Below, piece by piece: positions 53,528 through 63,900 of a stretch of DNA of 64,000 nucleotides (position 1 is the stretch's first letter; every line of letters starts with the position of its first letter). The notes below the pieces were generated by a model, which ran no database searches, had not been told where the DNA came from, and was given only the letters and a program-made list of their open reading frames with translations. The stretch lies in assembly GCF_033473495.1 (NCBI RefSeq), contig NC_088938.1, forward strand, positions 3,286,001 through 3,350,000. Direction: 5' to 3'. The stretch comes from Cercospora beticola. Lineage: Eukaryota; Ascomycota; Dothideomycetes; Mycosphaerellales; Mycosphaerellaceae. Position numbers and translations under genes: made by a program.

Positions 53528-54982
53528 TCAACGCGCGCAAGAACGGTTCACGCAACTGGCTGAATCTCTGGTGCCACTGACTCTTCCTGAACCAGGAGCG
53601 GCCACTTTGTTACCGCCTGCGGGAGTTGCGTAGAGGTTGCACGACTCAGCGTTGTTTGGGTTGTAGTCGAAGCGGAAGCAATCAACGTATTGGTCGCATT
53701 CTGAAGCGCATGCTTCGTAGCTGGCGCTCATGAAGGGAAAGGGGTCGACATCGGAGAGGGCCGTGTCGCATTCGATGGTATATGAACAGTCACAAGTGCG
53801 CGGGGGTGGGTCCAGTGACCCGTTTGTGCATGTTGGAGCTACGCCCGTCTACAGAGAAGTGTTAGCCCGTTCATACATACAATGGGCATCAGACGACGGC
53901 CACGGATGCACGACAATGAGCAGGGTAAAGTTCGACAGCGCGGAGCTTTCTAGCACAAGATAGTGACGAAACACTTACTGTAGTAGTAGTTGAGCTCGAT
54001 GTGGAGGAAGTCTCACTAGTGGTGGACGTAGTCGTAGAAGTTTCGGTAGTTGTAGAGGTCTCGGTAGTTGTAGAGGTCTCGCTAGTGGTGGAGGTAGTCT
54101 CACTAGTCGAAGTCGTTGTCGAAGTAGTCGATGTGGTGGTGGTCGTGCTCGAAGACGGGGACGTTGTGGTGCTTGTATCAGTGGTGGTCGTATTCGAAGA
54201 TGGGGACGTTGTAGTCTGCCTTGTGTTAGCCAAATGCCATTTGCCACAGATAAGCGCTGCGATCCGTACGGTACTCGTCTGGGTGCCGGTCAGTATTCGC
54301 CGTACGCCAAATGAAATGAAGAAATTCGTACCGTGGTATCCCTAGAAGTGGTAGTACCGATCGATGTAGTAGTAGTGCTGCTGGTAGTAGTTTCGCGTGA
54401 CTCAGTGGTGCTGCGTGTTGTCTTCGTGGTCTGACTCCAATTAGTAAGACCGTCGCCCCAGGCTTGAAACAGTACTCACAGTAGCCTTTGTTGTGCATTT
54501 CCTGCGGAGATACAAGTCAGCACAACATCACATCGAAGGTTGTGTGCGCTCCAGACTCACGTAGTTGTCTTTGTTGTGGGATAAACGGTCCTGGTCACAG
54601 TTTTCTGTGGAACGAAGCAAGAGCATACCATCTTGGCAGTGCTGTTAGGGCCAGCCTTAACAGAAGAGAGAAGGCAGTCCTTCTTGCTGCCATAACACTT
54701 GGTTGGCTTGGGAGATGCGTAGTTGGCGGGCGTCTGTCGGTATGGTTCCGGCTCTGCAGTCCTCTTGTAGTAACGAGGCTTTGCGGTCACAGTGACTGTG
54801 GATGGGAACTTGCTTTTACAGTATGCTTTCGCGGGGCCATAAGACGACAGCTCTTGGTATTTGGCGTACTGGTTCGATTTGCACACATTCTGCTTATTGT
54901 AGTGAGGGTCAGCGATAGCGCTGCCGCTGACCCACTGAAGGGCTCCGAAGAGAAGAACGAAGGACGAAGTCAACCGAACCAT
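53528..54982 (-). CDS. secreted Thr/Ser-rich protein with Cys-rich ends, PAN-like C-terminus (369 aa, six exons)
   Basis: Exons (minus) are 54561-54982, 54480-54501, 54332-54430, 54270-54278 (9 nt), 53979-54215 and 53528-53848. All five introns (59, 49, 53, 54, 130 nt) are GT-AG. Signal peptide MVRLTSSFVLLFGALQWVSG, a Cys-rich N-terminal part (CKSNQYAK, CYGSKKDCLL, CSCF), then about 120 Thr/Ser residues with Glu punctuations (ETSTTT repeats). The C-terminal domain (CTNGSLDPPPRTCDCSY..., ACASECDQYVDCFRFDYN, ESCNLYA) resembles PAN/Apple modules that bind carbohydrate or protein. Likely a heavily O-glycosylated surface or wall protein. All intron positions in the repeat are phase 0 between Thr codons. 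Exon 4 could be skipped without changing the frame. Confidence 0.8.
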
Positions 54983-55728
54983 GATAGTCCGATTTCGAAG
55001 CGATAAAAGTTGAAGTGAGCGAATGTAGCCTGTCGAGGATGGAGACGGAAGTCGACAGTGTGCGCATAGGAAATGAGACCAGAAGAAGCGCTACGCCTCG
55101 TGGTATGTACCGGCATAGTTTGGAGCTACTGAGACATGTGGCCTTTAGTTATAGATCAAAACGCTGTAAAGGTTAAATGAGATATCAGTACAGACTGCAG
55201 ATTTGAGGAATCTCGCTCCAAATGAGCAGCGTACAGTGTGAGCTTTACAGCAGAGACAACTGGGACCATCTCATCAGCGACCTCTCCGAGGACTGTATAC
55301 GCTCAAGATGATCATTCGGGCGGGCATCCATTTTGCCGAGGAATGATCAATCCCAGAAGAGCTGGCCGTGCTGCTCGAATAGAACGGCACGATCATGTGG
55401 CGTCCAGTCATAAATTTGAGTCGGCGTTTTCTAGCAAAGCATGTGCTCGATTCGGACGTGGCACATGTGAGGGGGAGGTGCATTCGTCTTTTTTCTCAAT
55501 CTAGACCAAAGGGGGTTCTGGTCTGTGTTAGTGGCTGAACCTTATTTGCCGCCTCCATTAAGTTCCGTCTATTCTTTAAGGATTGTTGTTCGTGGTCTAC
55601 ATGACCCAAGAGTCACCAGGCCTTCGACTCTCCCCAGTATGCCATCCAATGCTCGTTCCTCATGCGGGACCACAGCCCGATTCAGCAAGACCTTCCCCCG
55701 AGGAGACCAAAGCGCGCTGCCAAAGTGC
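54983..55728. other. intergenic
   Basis: Promoter of the secreted-protein gene; no further gene seen. Confidence 0.4.
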
Positions 55729-55876
55729 TAACCGTGGCTACCTCTGAATGCAACTACCTCTGAGTGCAACCGCAGGTCGCTAAGCCAATCAGGAAAGCTT
55801 TTCATGGATCGAGAGCCAATCTAGCCAGGCGCTTGTTGCACTCAGAGGTTGTTGCATTCAGAGGCATCCACGGTTA
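55729..55876. mobile_element. 148 bp foldback element (MITE-like)
   Basis: Arms 55729-55770 and 55835-55876 are inverted copies of each other, 42 bases with 3 mismatches, around a 64-base spacer. Each arm itself holds two direct copies of CCTCTGARTGCAAC. Ends read TAACCGTGG. No coding capacity. Consistent with a non-autonomous DNA transposon or a structured hairpin. Confidence 0.7.
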
Positions 55877-56053
55877 TGGTAAGTTCGTATTCCATAGAGT
55901 CGCAGAGCATGGCGCATTCGATTACAGGTTCAGAAGCCAGACCTTGCAACGTGAGTTGTTTCAGTCGGTGACTGACGTCCATCAAGGATAGTGCTGCAGG
56001 AATTCTGGATGTATCTAAGAGTGCGCGCATCGTTCCATCTCATAATGCATCCC
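55877..56053. other. 3' flank of the F-box-like gene
   Basis: No feature seen. Confidence 0.3.
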
Positions 56054-56877
56054 TCAGTGAGTGTCATCACGCTCGCTTGGGATACTCATCCAGCCATCTT
56101 CCCGTGTCCAGGTTGCCCAAAGGTCATCCAGATCAGTCTCCTCCGTCACACTCCAGATGCTCGGGCCCCACGGCGAACTGCGCATCGCACTCCATATCGG
56201 CGCAGTATACTTGAATACCTCGACACGTGAGACACGATTGATGCCAGTGAGCACATCCATCCACTCTTGCATTCCTTGATTGACATGCGTGCAATTTGGC
56301 CATACTGCAGCAACTGCGTCTCGCCACATCCCTATACACACAGAGATTGGAGTCGACTGCGGCAGTTGTTTGGCGAGGGCTTCAACAGTGTCTACCATGC
56401 GGTCCAATTCGTAGAGCAGAATGCAATGATTCTCAACGCAATCGGTTTCCTCGCCTACACAGCGATCTTTGTTGCAGCGATTGAGCATGACAATCTTGCA
56501 GCGCTGAGCAGCCTGAACATTCTTTATTCTGAACAAGAACGGGTATTCCCTGTGATACAGTGGCGTATCCGAAAGCACCAGCGTGGTCGGCTTGAGTGCG
56601 GCGATCGTTGACTGTATTCGTCTGCAATTTGTCGGCACGTACAGAGTAGGCTCGTAAGGGCTGCTTTCTCCACCTTGATTCCCATGTAATCGTCAATGTC
56701 CCATTGGAACTCCCTTTGGGGCTTCAGAGCTATATCGTCTGCGCAAACCAGGTCGTAGACAGCATCGCGGAGTTCACGTGGTAGATCCAGAAATTGGAAA
56801 ACGTCGGTGTCACCGTCGCTGTGGCTTGGTGTTGTGCTCGTGGGCGCGTCGTTTCCGTTTGATGGTAATTCGGCCAT
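56054..56877 (-). pseudogene. F-box-like fungal protein with a frameshift
   Basis: ATG at 56877 (MAELPSNGNDAPTS). Frame 1 contains FQFLDLPRELRDAVYDLVC (F-box-like start) and ALTSLLCTCRQIADEYSQ. The natural continuation STIAALKPTTLVLSDTPLYH is one base out of register in frame 2, which runs to a stop at 56054 with coherent sequence (VQAAQRCKIVMLN, VWPNCTHVNQGMQEWMDVL). The break lies near 56595-56620 and no intron fits. These fungal F-box-like proteins (LPRELRxxVYxL ... LLxTCRQI) form large accessory families. Degenerate copy or a sequence error. Confidence 0.7.
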
Positions 56878-56952
56878 GTCGTCAAAAGTGCCGAGGGAGG
56901 CTGTCTTGTTCGATGAGGGTGAAGTTGGGGGATCAGTGAGAGAAGTGTGCAC

Positions 56953-57379
56953 CTGCTATTTATTCGATGCGAGAGAATGGTAGCACTTTCCATTCTCACT
57001 CACCTTCATGTCCCGATTGGAATCGCTCGGGAAGCTATATGCATGTTCGCTGAATGAGTGAGGGCGTTTGCTACTGACAGTTAGAAGTTGCGAATAACAG
57101 TTACCGCCGTGTTAATTCGTTCGTTCAGACACGATGCGATATTCTTGAATCTCCATTGATCTGTCTGTGTGTGCCGTTGGATGTGAAGCAAAAGCGTGAC
57201 GCACGTGCCAAGGATCCAATTAAGCTTTGTGTCTTGCAAGGATGGCACAGACTTCCTCACACGACACCGCGATTTTCTTTAGGTCTCCGCTCTCCGCCTT
57301 TGCCTTCACCTTCACCGCCGACGGCCGATCTCGATCCTCCACCGCCGCTACCCTCCATGCCCACCGGAGACGCTTCAAC
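56953..57379. other. divergent promoter region
   Basis: Between the F-box-like gene and RRN3. An in-frame ATG at 57242 upstream of the chosen RRN3 start would add 46 residues of Ser/Ala/Phe-rich sequence; judged leader. Confidence 0.4.
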
Positions 57380-59443
57380 ATGGTCTCTCTTGCGGCTCCC
57401 GCCGGCGCTATGCCGCCGCCACCTACTCCGCTCGCCAAGCGCCCTACGATGGGTCTGAAACGCGACTCTTCTTACCTGGACACAGACGACGAGGCTGGCC
57501 TCTCACAAACAACGAAACGGCTCAAAGTCGAATTCAGCGACGATGTGGAGGTGAGGATCATTGGCGCAGACACGGAGAAGACCTTCGCATGGGTCAAGGA
57601 GAAAGTGCGCGCAGCAATTCATGGCCACCTCGCACCTGGTGACGCCCAAGACGATGCCGAATATGCGAAACTACTGGAACTGCTGGGGGAAGATGCGTAC
57701 TCGGATGATGCCCCGACTTCTAATCTCCTCAAGAAGTACGTTCTGGCCATTGGCTCGCATGTGACAGTCCTCGGGCAATGCAGCAAGCTGGTCCTCGCTG
57801 TGCTTGACCTCTCGTGGCTCGGACGAGACGAGGAATTCGTGCGCATCTACGAAGAGTTCCTGCGCGTGCTCGCTACTACACATGGCAAATTCACGTTTCC
57901 CTTGATGGAGAGACTTGTTGCGAACTTCGAAAGGCTGCCAGCTTCGATGGGCAGACTGCCAGGAGACGATATCATTCACCGAGCGACAATGTTTGACCGA
58001 CTGCATAGTGTCATCGAGACTATCATATCGCACGTCCCTCCAGCCAGTAGTGCACTACTGCGCACGCTACGACATCAGTTCCCCAACGACCTCTCTACTG
58101 CGAAAGGCTACCTCCAATACCAACGACATATGCTCCGATTGGCCGAGGCGACACCGGAGATCAAAAGCGAGATCATGTCCTTGATTATACAGCGCTTGGT
58201 CGATATAGATGTTCAGATCCAGCAAGATCTCGAGGATTTGGAGGACGAAGCGGAGGAGAGCTTACTCCAGCGCGACCCAAGACTGCCGGGCGGGGAGCAA
58301 GAGGATGATGAGGACAGCGACGACGAATCCGTGTCTGAATCGGAAATGACCACAACCGACGAGGAGATGAGGTTGAAAGAGCTTCGGTTGAAAGTCGCAA
58401 AGATGGATGGCACTCAGGATCTGCTGTTTGAGCACTACCAATCGGCCTTCACGCCCAATTCTAGCCCGCGGACCAATGAGGCATACCAGGAGCTACTGTC
58501 GCATTTCAACAACTTCATCATGCCACATCGATCGAGACACGCGCAGTTCCTTTTGTTTCACTTCTCGCAGTACTCGTCAGCATACTCGGAAGACTTCATC
58601 GACCGGTTCATCAGGCGCACTACCGCTCGAGATGTCGCAGCCCCGCTGCGCTTGCAGGCATGTGCTTATGTGGCAAGCTTCACCGCGCGTGCTTCGAATT
58701 TACCAACGCATTTGGTTCAGAGAGTCGTGAGCGAGCTTGGCTACGTTATGGACGAACTGCGATACATCTACGAACCGCATAGTCAAGGTCCGGACAGAAA
58801 GATGTATGGCATGTATTATGCTATCGCTCAAGCATTGCTTTACATCTTCTGCTTCCGCTGGCGTGACTTGATTGATCGCACCAAGCTGGGAGACATGACC
58901 GAGGAGGATATGATTGCCGAACAGCGAGATCTGCCGTGGATACCTGGTGTCAAGGAGACTTTCAACCGCAACATCACATCAATCCTCAACCCACTGAAGG
59001 TCTGCTCGCCAGCAATCGTGAGCGAATTCGCTAAGATCGCATGGCATTTGCGATTCCTGTACGTCTTCTCTTTGATTGAGCGTAATAAGCGCATTCGACT
59101 GGGTCAAGCACCTCAACTTTACAGTCTTACTGGAGGCATCGAAATTGGCCGAAGAGAAACTGCTTGGGATCGCAAGACTGGCGATTCGCATCATCAACTT
59201 GAAGCGTACTTTCCATTCGACCCATACCACCTTCCCCAAAGTAAGAGATGGATAGAAGGGGAGTTCAACGAATGGGAGCTTCCGCAAGGACTGAAGAATG
59301 ACGAAGAAGACGAGGACGAAGCCAGCGATGAAGAGGAAGATCAGGCAGCTGAGGAGTATGAAAGTGACGACGATTCAATACCGGAAGAGAATTTTGCGGT
59401 GCCCCCGCTTTCCTCGCCAGGAGTTACATTGATTAGCGGATAA
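57380..59443 (+). CDS. RRN3: RRN3, RNA polymerase I transcription initiation factor (687 aa)
   Basis: Starts MVSLAAPAGAMPPPPTPL and LKRDSSYLDTDDE. The body is the HEAT-like Rrn3 fold: LAIGSHVTVLGQCSKLVLAVLDLSWLGR (broken at VLG), YLQYQRHMLRLAEATPEI, an acidic stretch (about 345-375), NNFIMPHRSRHAQFLLFHFSQ, ALLYIFCFRWRDL, and NPLKVCSPAIVSEFAKIAWHLRFLYVFSL near residue 600. An acidic C-terminus follows. Rrn3/TIF-IA binds Pol I and the core factor and couples rRNA synthesis to growth. Single exon, no lesion. Confidence 0.94.
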   Translation: MVSLAAPAGAMPPPPTPLAKRPTMGLKRDSSYLDTDDEAGLSQTTKRLKVEFSDDVEVRIIGADTEKTFAWVKEKVRAAIHGHLAPGDAQDDAEYAKLLELLGEDAYSDDAPTSNLLKKYVLAIGSHVTVLGQCSKLVLAVLDLSWLGRDEEFVRIYEEFLRVLATTHGKFTFPLMERLVANFERLPASMGRLPGDDIIHRATMFDRLHSVIETIISHVPPASSALLRTLRHQFPNDLSTAKGYLQYQRHMLRLAEATPEIKSEIMSLIIQRLVDIDVQIQQDLEDLEDEAEESLLQRDPRLPGGEQEDDEDSDDESVSESEMTTTDEEMRLKELRLKVAKMDGTQDLLFEHYQSAFTPNSSPRTNEAYQELLSHFNNFIMPHRSRHAQFLLFHFSQYSSAYSEDFIDRFIRRTTARDVAAPLRLQACAYVASFTARASNLPTHLVQRVVSELGYVMDELRYIYEPHSQGPDRKMYGMYYAIAQALLYIFCFRWRDLIDRTKLGDMTEEDMIAEQRDLPWIPGVKETFNRNITSILNPLKVCSPAIVSEFAKIAWHLRFLYVFSLIERNKRIRLGQAPQLYSLTGGIEIGRRETAWDRKTGDSHHQLEAYFPFDPYHLPQSKRWIEGEFNEWELPQGLKNDEEDEDEASDEEEDQAAEEYESDDDSIPEENFAVPPLSSPGVTLISG

Positions 59444-59748
59444 ATTACGGACGACAGGACGAAAAAGTGCAGCGTTTTAGCGATGGAGTTTTGGTCCTGG
59501 ACATATTTGCATAGCGTGGGGTTCAGGGATGACTGGACGCTTTGATGACAGCAGCGTCTTGACTTGAGCATCAGCGTAGCACTTTGAGATATAGCGAAAT
59601 GAAAGACTCTGGCATACATGGCGACATGGGCTCATCATTCCAAACTGTCGTACATTTATCAAGTTCCGCAAACGCCCGCCATTTCCGATTTCCCGTGTGT
59701 ACTGTGCTCCTCTCATAATCGTGACATTTCAATCTTGCTGTTCATCAA
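59444..59748. other. convergent intergenic
   Basis: 3' flanks of RRN3 and the following minus-strand gene; nothing seen. Confidence 0.4.
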
Positions 59749-60315
59749 TCACAAACCCAACGGATTTGCTCCGGATACCTTCTTGTTCACCTGCTGCGGT
59801 GCAGCACCACTCTTCTTCACAACCCCTCCTTTATTGTTCGCTCCTACGCCCGCCAGACCTAGCGGGTTCCCTGCAGTAGAGACCCTCTTCCCTCCAACTC
59901 CCACCTGATCTTTAATTTCATTCCCGTAGCCCGCAACACCTTGTCCCCATCCTCGCGTCGTGTTGGAAATACTGTTGTTGATGCCTTGGCCGATGGAATT
60001 GACTCCGTTGCCGACGCTGTTGATGTAGCCGCTTACGTAGTTGCCATAGCCGGCGACGTAGGACTGTACAGTGCGATTGATCCAGTTCTGTGCGCGGGGT
60101 TGCTGTTGGGCTTGGGAAGCGGGTGGATTCAGAGATGGGGTCGGTTTGAGGGCGTTTGGGCGAGGGGTGGGTTTCGAGGGGGCGGAGCGGGATCGGGGGG
60201 CTGGTTTGACTGCTGGTGGCGCTTTGTTGGCGGGATTTTTGTAAGTCGGGGCTTTGACTGGTGGCGATTTCTTGTTGTTGAGCGTTGTTGCCGGCTTCGC
60301 TCGTGGGTTGGACAT
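59749..60315 (-). CDS. hypothetical Pro/Lys-rich protein with amphipathic Gly/Asn repeats (188 aa)
   Basis: The N-terminal 75 residues are Pro/Lys/Ala-rich and disordered (KPATTLNNKKSPPVKAP). Residues 80-130 contain a periodic segment WINRTVQSYVAGYGNYVSGY then INSVGNGVNSIGQGINNSI, an 11-residue-like amphipathic repeat that could bind lipid. The C-terminus is Gly/Lys-rich. I recognise no named family. Single exon, ATG at 60315. Confidence 0.65.
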   Translation of the reverse strand: MSNPRAKPATTLNNKKSPPVKAPTYKNPANKAPPAVKPAPRSRSAPSKPTPRPNALKPTPSLNPPASQAQQQPRAQNWINRTVQSYVAGYGNYVSGYINSVGNGVNSIGQGINNSISNTTRGWGQGVAGYGNEIKDQVGVGGKRVSTAGNPLGLAGVGANNKGGVVKKSGAAPQQVNKKVSGANPLGL

Positions 60316-60989
60316 CTTGGTGCTGTGAAATTGTGCGGAAGATTGTGGTGTCAGTAGAGAGGAAGTTCTCTTGACCTACGATTGCAATGCAGTGGTTCTT
60401 GCTGCTTCTATCGTCTGGGTATCATTACGATCCAGTGACCATTTCTGTGGTACGTTGGCCCATAATTCAGGTTTCACGCGAGAGCACATACGTCAAAGCG
60501 ACAAGGATTCAAGGTGAAGTGTGGGAGCGAGAGATGACTGCCTAAGGCAATCACGCTAGCGCCAAAGGGTCCAGGGTCGCGACTTCCCCATGTGTGCCAG
60601 CGGGACGACATGTTATCGCTCACACCGTCTCTTTTTTCTGTATACGCCACACTCTTCGCTGTGGTGAGATTTGGGGTTCTTAATGTATTATTCGGCGTCT
60701 GGAGTGTATACGATCCTCTTCACAAGCATGACATCCACGAATTGAGCATCCGTTCACGAATCAAAACAAGAACTATCACGACGCTAAAGTGCATAGCGGC
60801 AAAACTTCACCTGCGCTTCACTTTGCATACCAAACGGTCGTGCTGTGCATAGCTGTCACGGACGATTCAGAGACGCTGTAATTGACTGAGGTGAGCTTTC
60901 GTATCGATGCCATATCGCATCATGGCTGTTCCGCCCTCTCTCTTCGCCTTGGTCGATCGACCGCGGCAACCACGATCAGGACGACCAGC
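60316..60989. other. divergent promoter region
   Basis: Between the hypothetical protein and the kinase gene; no gene seen. Confidence 0.4.
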
Positions 60990-63900
60990 ATGGCCGATGG
61001 TCGATCACGGGCAGAAAGTGACTCGCCAGCACCAAAGCTGACACGCCCGACAGGAAGGTCTCGCGCAGCAACCGCGCTTGAGAGTAAGTGCTTTTCTCCC
61101 TTTTTGGTCTTTTCGTTCGATGGCGGCGGTGGCAAGCATCTCTGCGGAAAGGGTTGGGTCTACGGCAATCAGCGTGGTTTTATGTCAGGCTGCACTAGTA
61201 GCATGCTAGAGGATTGGATCGCATTCGGTCTCGAGGAATCGGTACACTCTGCCAGTCTGTGGACCATGGCTACAAGTAAAGACAAGGCGTCATGGTATTG
61301 CGGAACGACTCAAGAAGAGGCTATTCCATTTCCGGTCTCCATAGGCATGATTACAGCCACGGCACGAAGGGACAACCAGCGGCGCAGCGACGGCCTGCCT
61401 TCACACGGAGAAAACCACGAAACTGCGAGGCTCTCCAATGAGAAGATCGACACCAAGACATCGCGACAATGTACCAATTCGGACGACATCAACCACGCGA
61501 GCGGAAGCAGCTGCACGTGTACAATCTTTTTCCGACTTTCGATGGCATGTCCCGTATCGCTTCGAGAACTCACGACCGGACTGTGCACCAGCTGCAATGT
61601 ACTTGCGGGCCTACATTTGCAAGTTGCAGCATGCTGTTCCACTGCGATTGCGCGCTGCTATTCTAGAGCTTCCTTTCGCAAGTGAGATGTCGAGTCGAGG
61701 CCGCTGTGATGAAAGACGTGCTCCAGGACGTCCGCACGTCAACATTCCTGCCAAGCTTTCGTCTGCAGAGGCATGCTGCAACGCATGGTGTCTGGTGGCG
61801 CAGTACTACTATCCAATGCTCAGGATCTCACGAGTCCCGCGAAAGAGGCTGGGAAGGGAAGGGAAGGAAAGACAGCTATTGCGGGAGCAGCCGCATGAGA
61901 GGAGGAAGCAGCGAACTGAAGCTGCGTTGAACCTTATTTGACTTGCTAACACTAACACCGACGTCCAGGAGTCACCAACTTCTTCGCACCATCTGAAGAG
62001 CGGCCAACAGTCGCACATCTTGGCCCGCGCACTGAGCACGACGCATTACGCGTGTCGTCTGGGCGCAAGCCTCGCGCGGATAGCATAATGGACGACTCAC
62101 GCCTTGCGCCAGTCGGACGCAGCATCGCGGAGCAACATGATCGCGACAGAAGAGTTAAAGAAGCAAAGAGCATGACTCAGACGCTCTTGCGCCACGCCGA
62201 GCGACAAGGCACAACACCTCCGCCATATGAGTTTCTGGAGTTGATCGGAAAAGGAGCATTCGGTCGCGTCTTCAAATGCTTAGACAAGCAGACAAACAAC
62301 CTTGTGGCGGTGAAGATAATCAGTATTGATGAGTCCGATTGGTCAAACTCCATGAATGGCGATCCTACACAGACCATTAGCGAATTCAAGAAGGAGGTCA
62401 GCACTCTGCGGCAGTTGAAGGACAACAATGCTAAGAACGTCAATGTCATTCACGATGCTTTCGACTGGCACTCACAACTCTGGATAGTATCCGATTACTG
62501 TACTGGTGGCAGTGTGCGAACGCTGATGCGGCCCTTTGAGAAGAATGGCAAGCCCATTGGTCTGCCCGAACATTACATCATCCCCATTGCTCGGGAGCTT
62601 GCTATTGGCATCAAGTCAATGCACGAGCTGCAAATCATACATCGCGATATCAAGTGCGCAAACGTCTATATTACTGAGACCGGAGATATCCAGCTCGGAG
62701 ATTTTGGCATCGTAGGAGTCATCGATCACGACAATCAGAAACGCAGGACGGTGATAGGAACGCCGCACTGGATGCCCCATGAGTTGGTCGGACGTTTGGA
62801 ACATGGGAGTATAGATGAGAACGAGGAGGGCTATGGCGCCGAGATCGATGTCTGGTCTTACGGCGTCACGATTTATGAGATGGCTACTGGTTCACCACCT
62901 TACGCTACCACCGCACTTCACTTTCTGCCTGAAATGATCAAGAAAGCACCTCCACGCCTCGAAGGGGATGACTACTCGCCAGAGCTGCGTGACTTCGTTG
63001 CATTCTGCCTGAACACGGACAAGGAGGCTCGTCCGAGCGCAGCGGCATTGCTGAATCATCCGTACATCAGAGATACCAGCAGGATCTATCCTACGCGCAA
63101 TCTAGTCAGACTGATCGAGAGATTCAAGATCTGGGAGCATGGTGGAGGCTCCCGTGCTTCCTTGTGGATGGGGGCTCCGTCTGACTCTCATGCTTCTCGT
63201 CGCGGTGACGATGGCCAGGAAGAGGAAGAGGATGATCTTGAGGACTGGAACTTCAGCACCTCTGAAAACTTCGATCAAGAATTAGGACGACGTCTCAGTC
63301 AATTGCCGCCTGGAGCCATGTTTGATGATTGGAACTTTGACACTCCGACCGGTTCGAGTCTACCGCCTTTGCAGACTAAGAACCTCACAGTGGCCGAGCG
63401 CATCAAGCAAGAGCACATTGAGAAAGCGGCAAATCGTGGCGAGAGATTGCTCAATAAAGTCTTTGACACGAATGATCCCGAGGGCTACCAGCTCGAGAAG
63501 CCTCCCGAGGAGCCGATGCCCCCCATGCCGCCTCCATCCGACCTGCCATTACGAGCGTATGAACAGAGTACCAACAGCAGAGAGAGTGTTCTAGTGATGG
63601 TGGACCTAGACGAAGCTGTGACACCAGGCACCACATCTCTGGATCTGCGGATGGCGGCTATCAATGAGGACACCATCAGGCCTGCAGCTCGAAAGCTGCG
63701 GCATGATGACGATGATGAAGAAGACAGATACCAGTACGGTCAGCACGACGATGACGAGCGGCGCAAAACCATGGAGTGGAACTTTGCGACCGCTATGCCA
63801 CGCAAACAACGTGATACGAGGGACTGGAAGTTCGAAACAGCCGAGCCTATTCATCCAGCCATGCGCGCGCAGACCACAAAGGCAAGACCAGAGACCATGG

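Noticed and set aside
57242..57379. Upstream ATG for RRN3
   Set aside because: The added residues look like leader or low-complexity sequence; the start at 57380 resembles fungal Rrn3 N-termini, though this is not certain.
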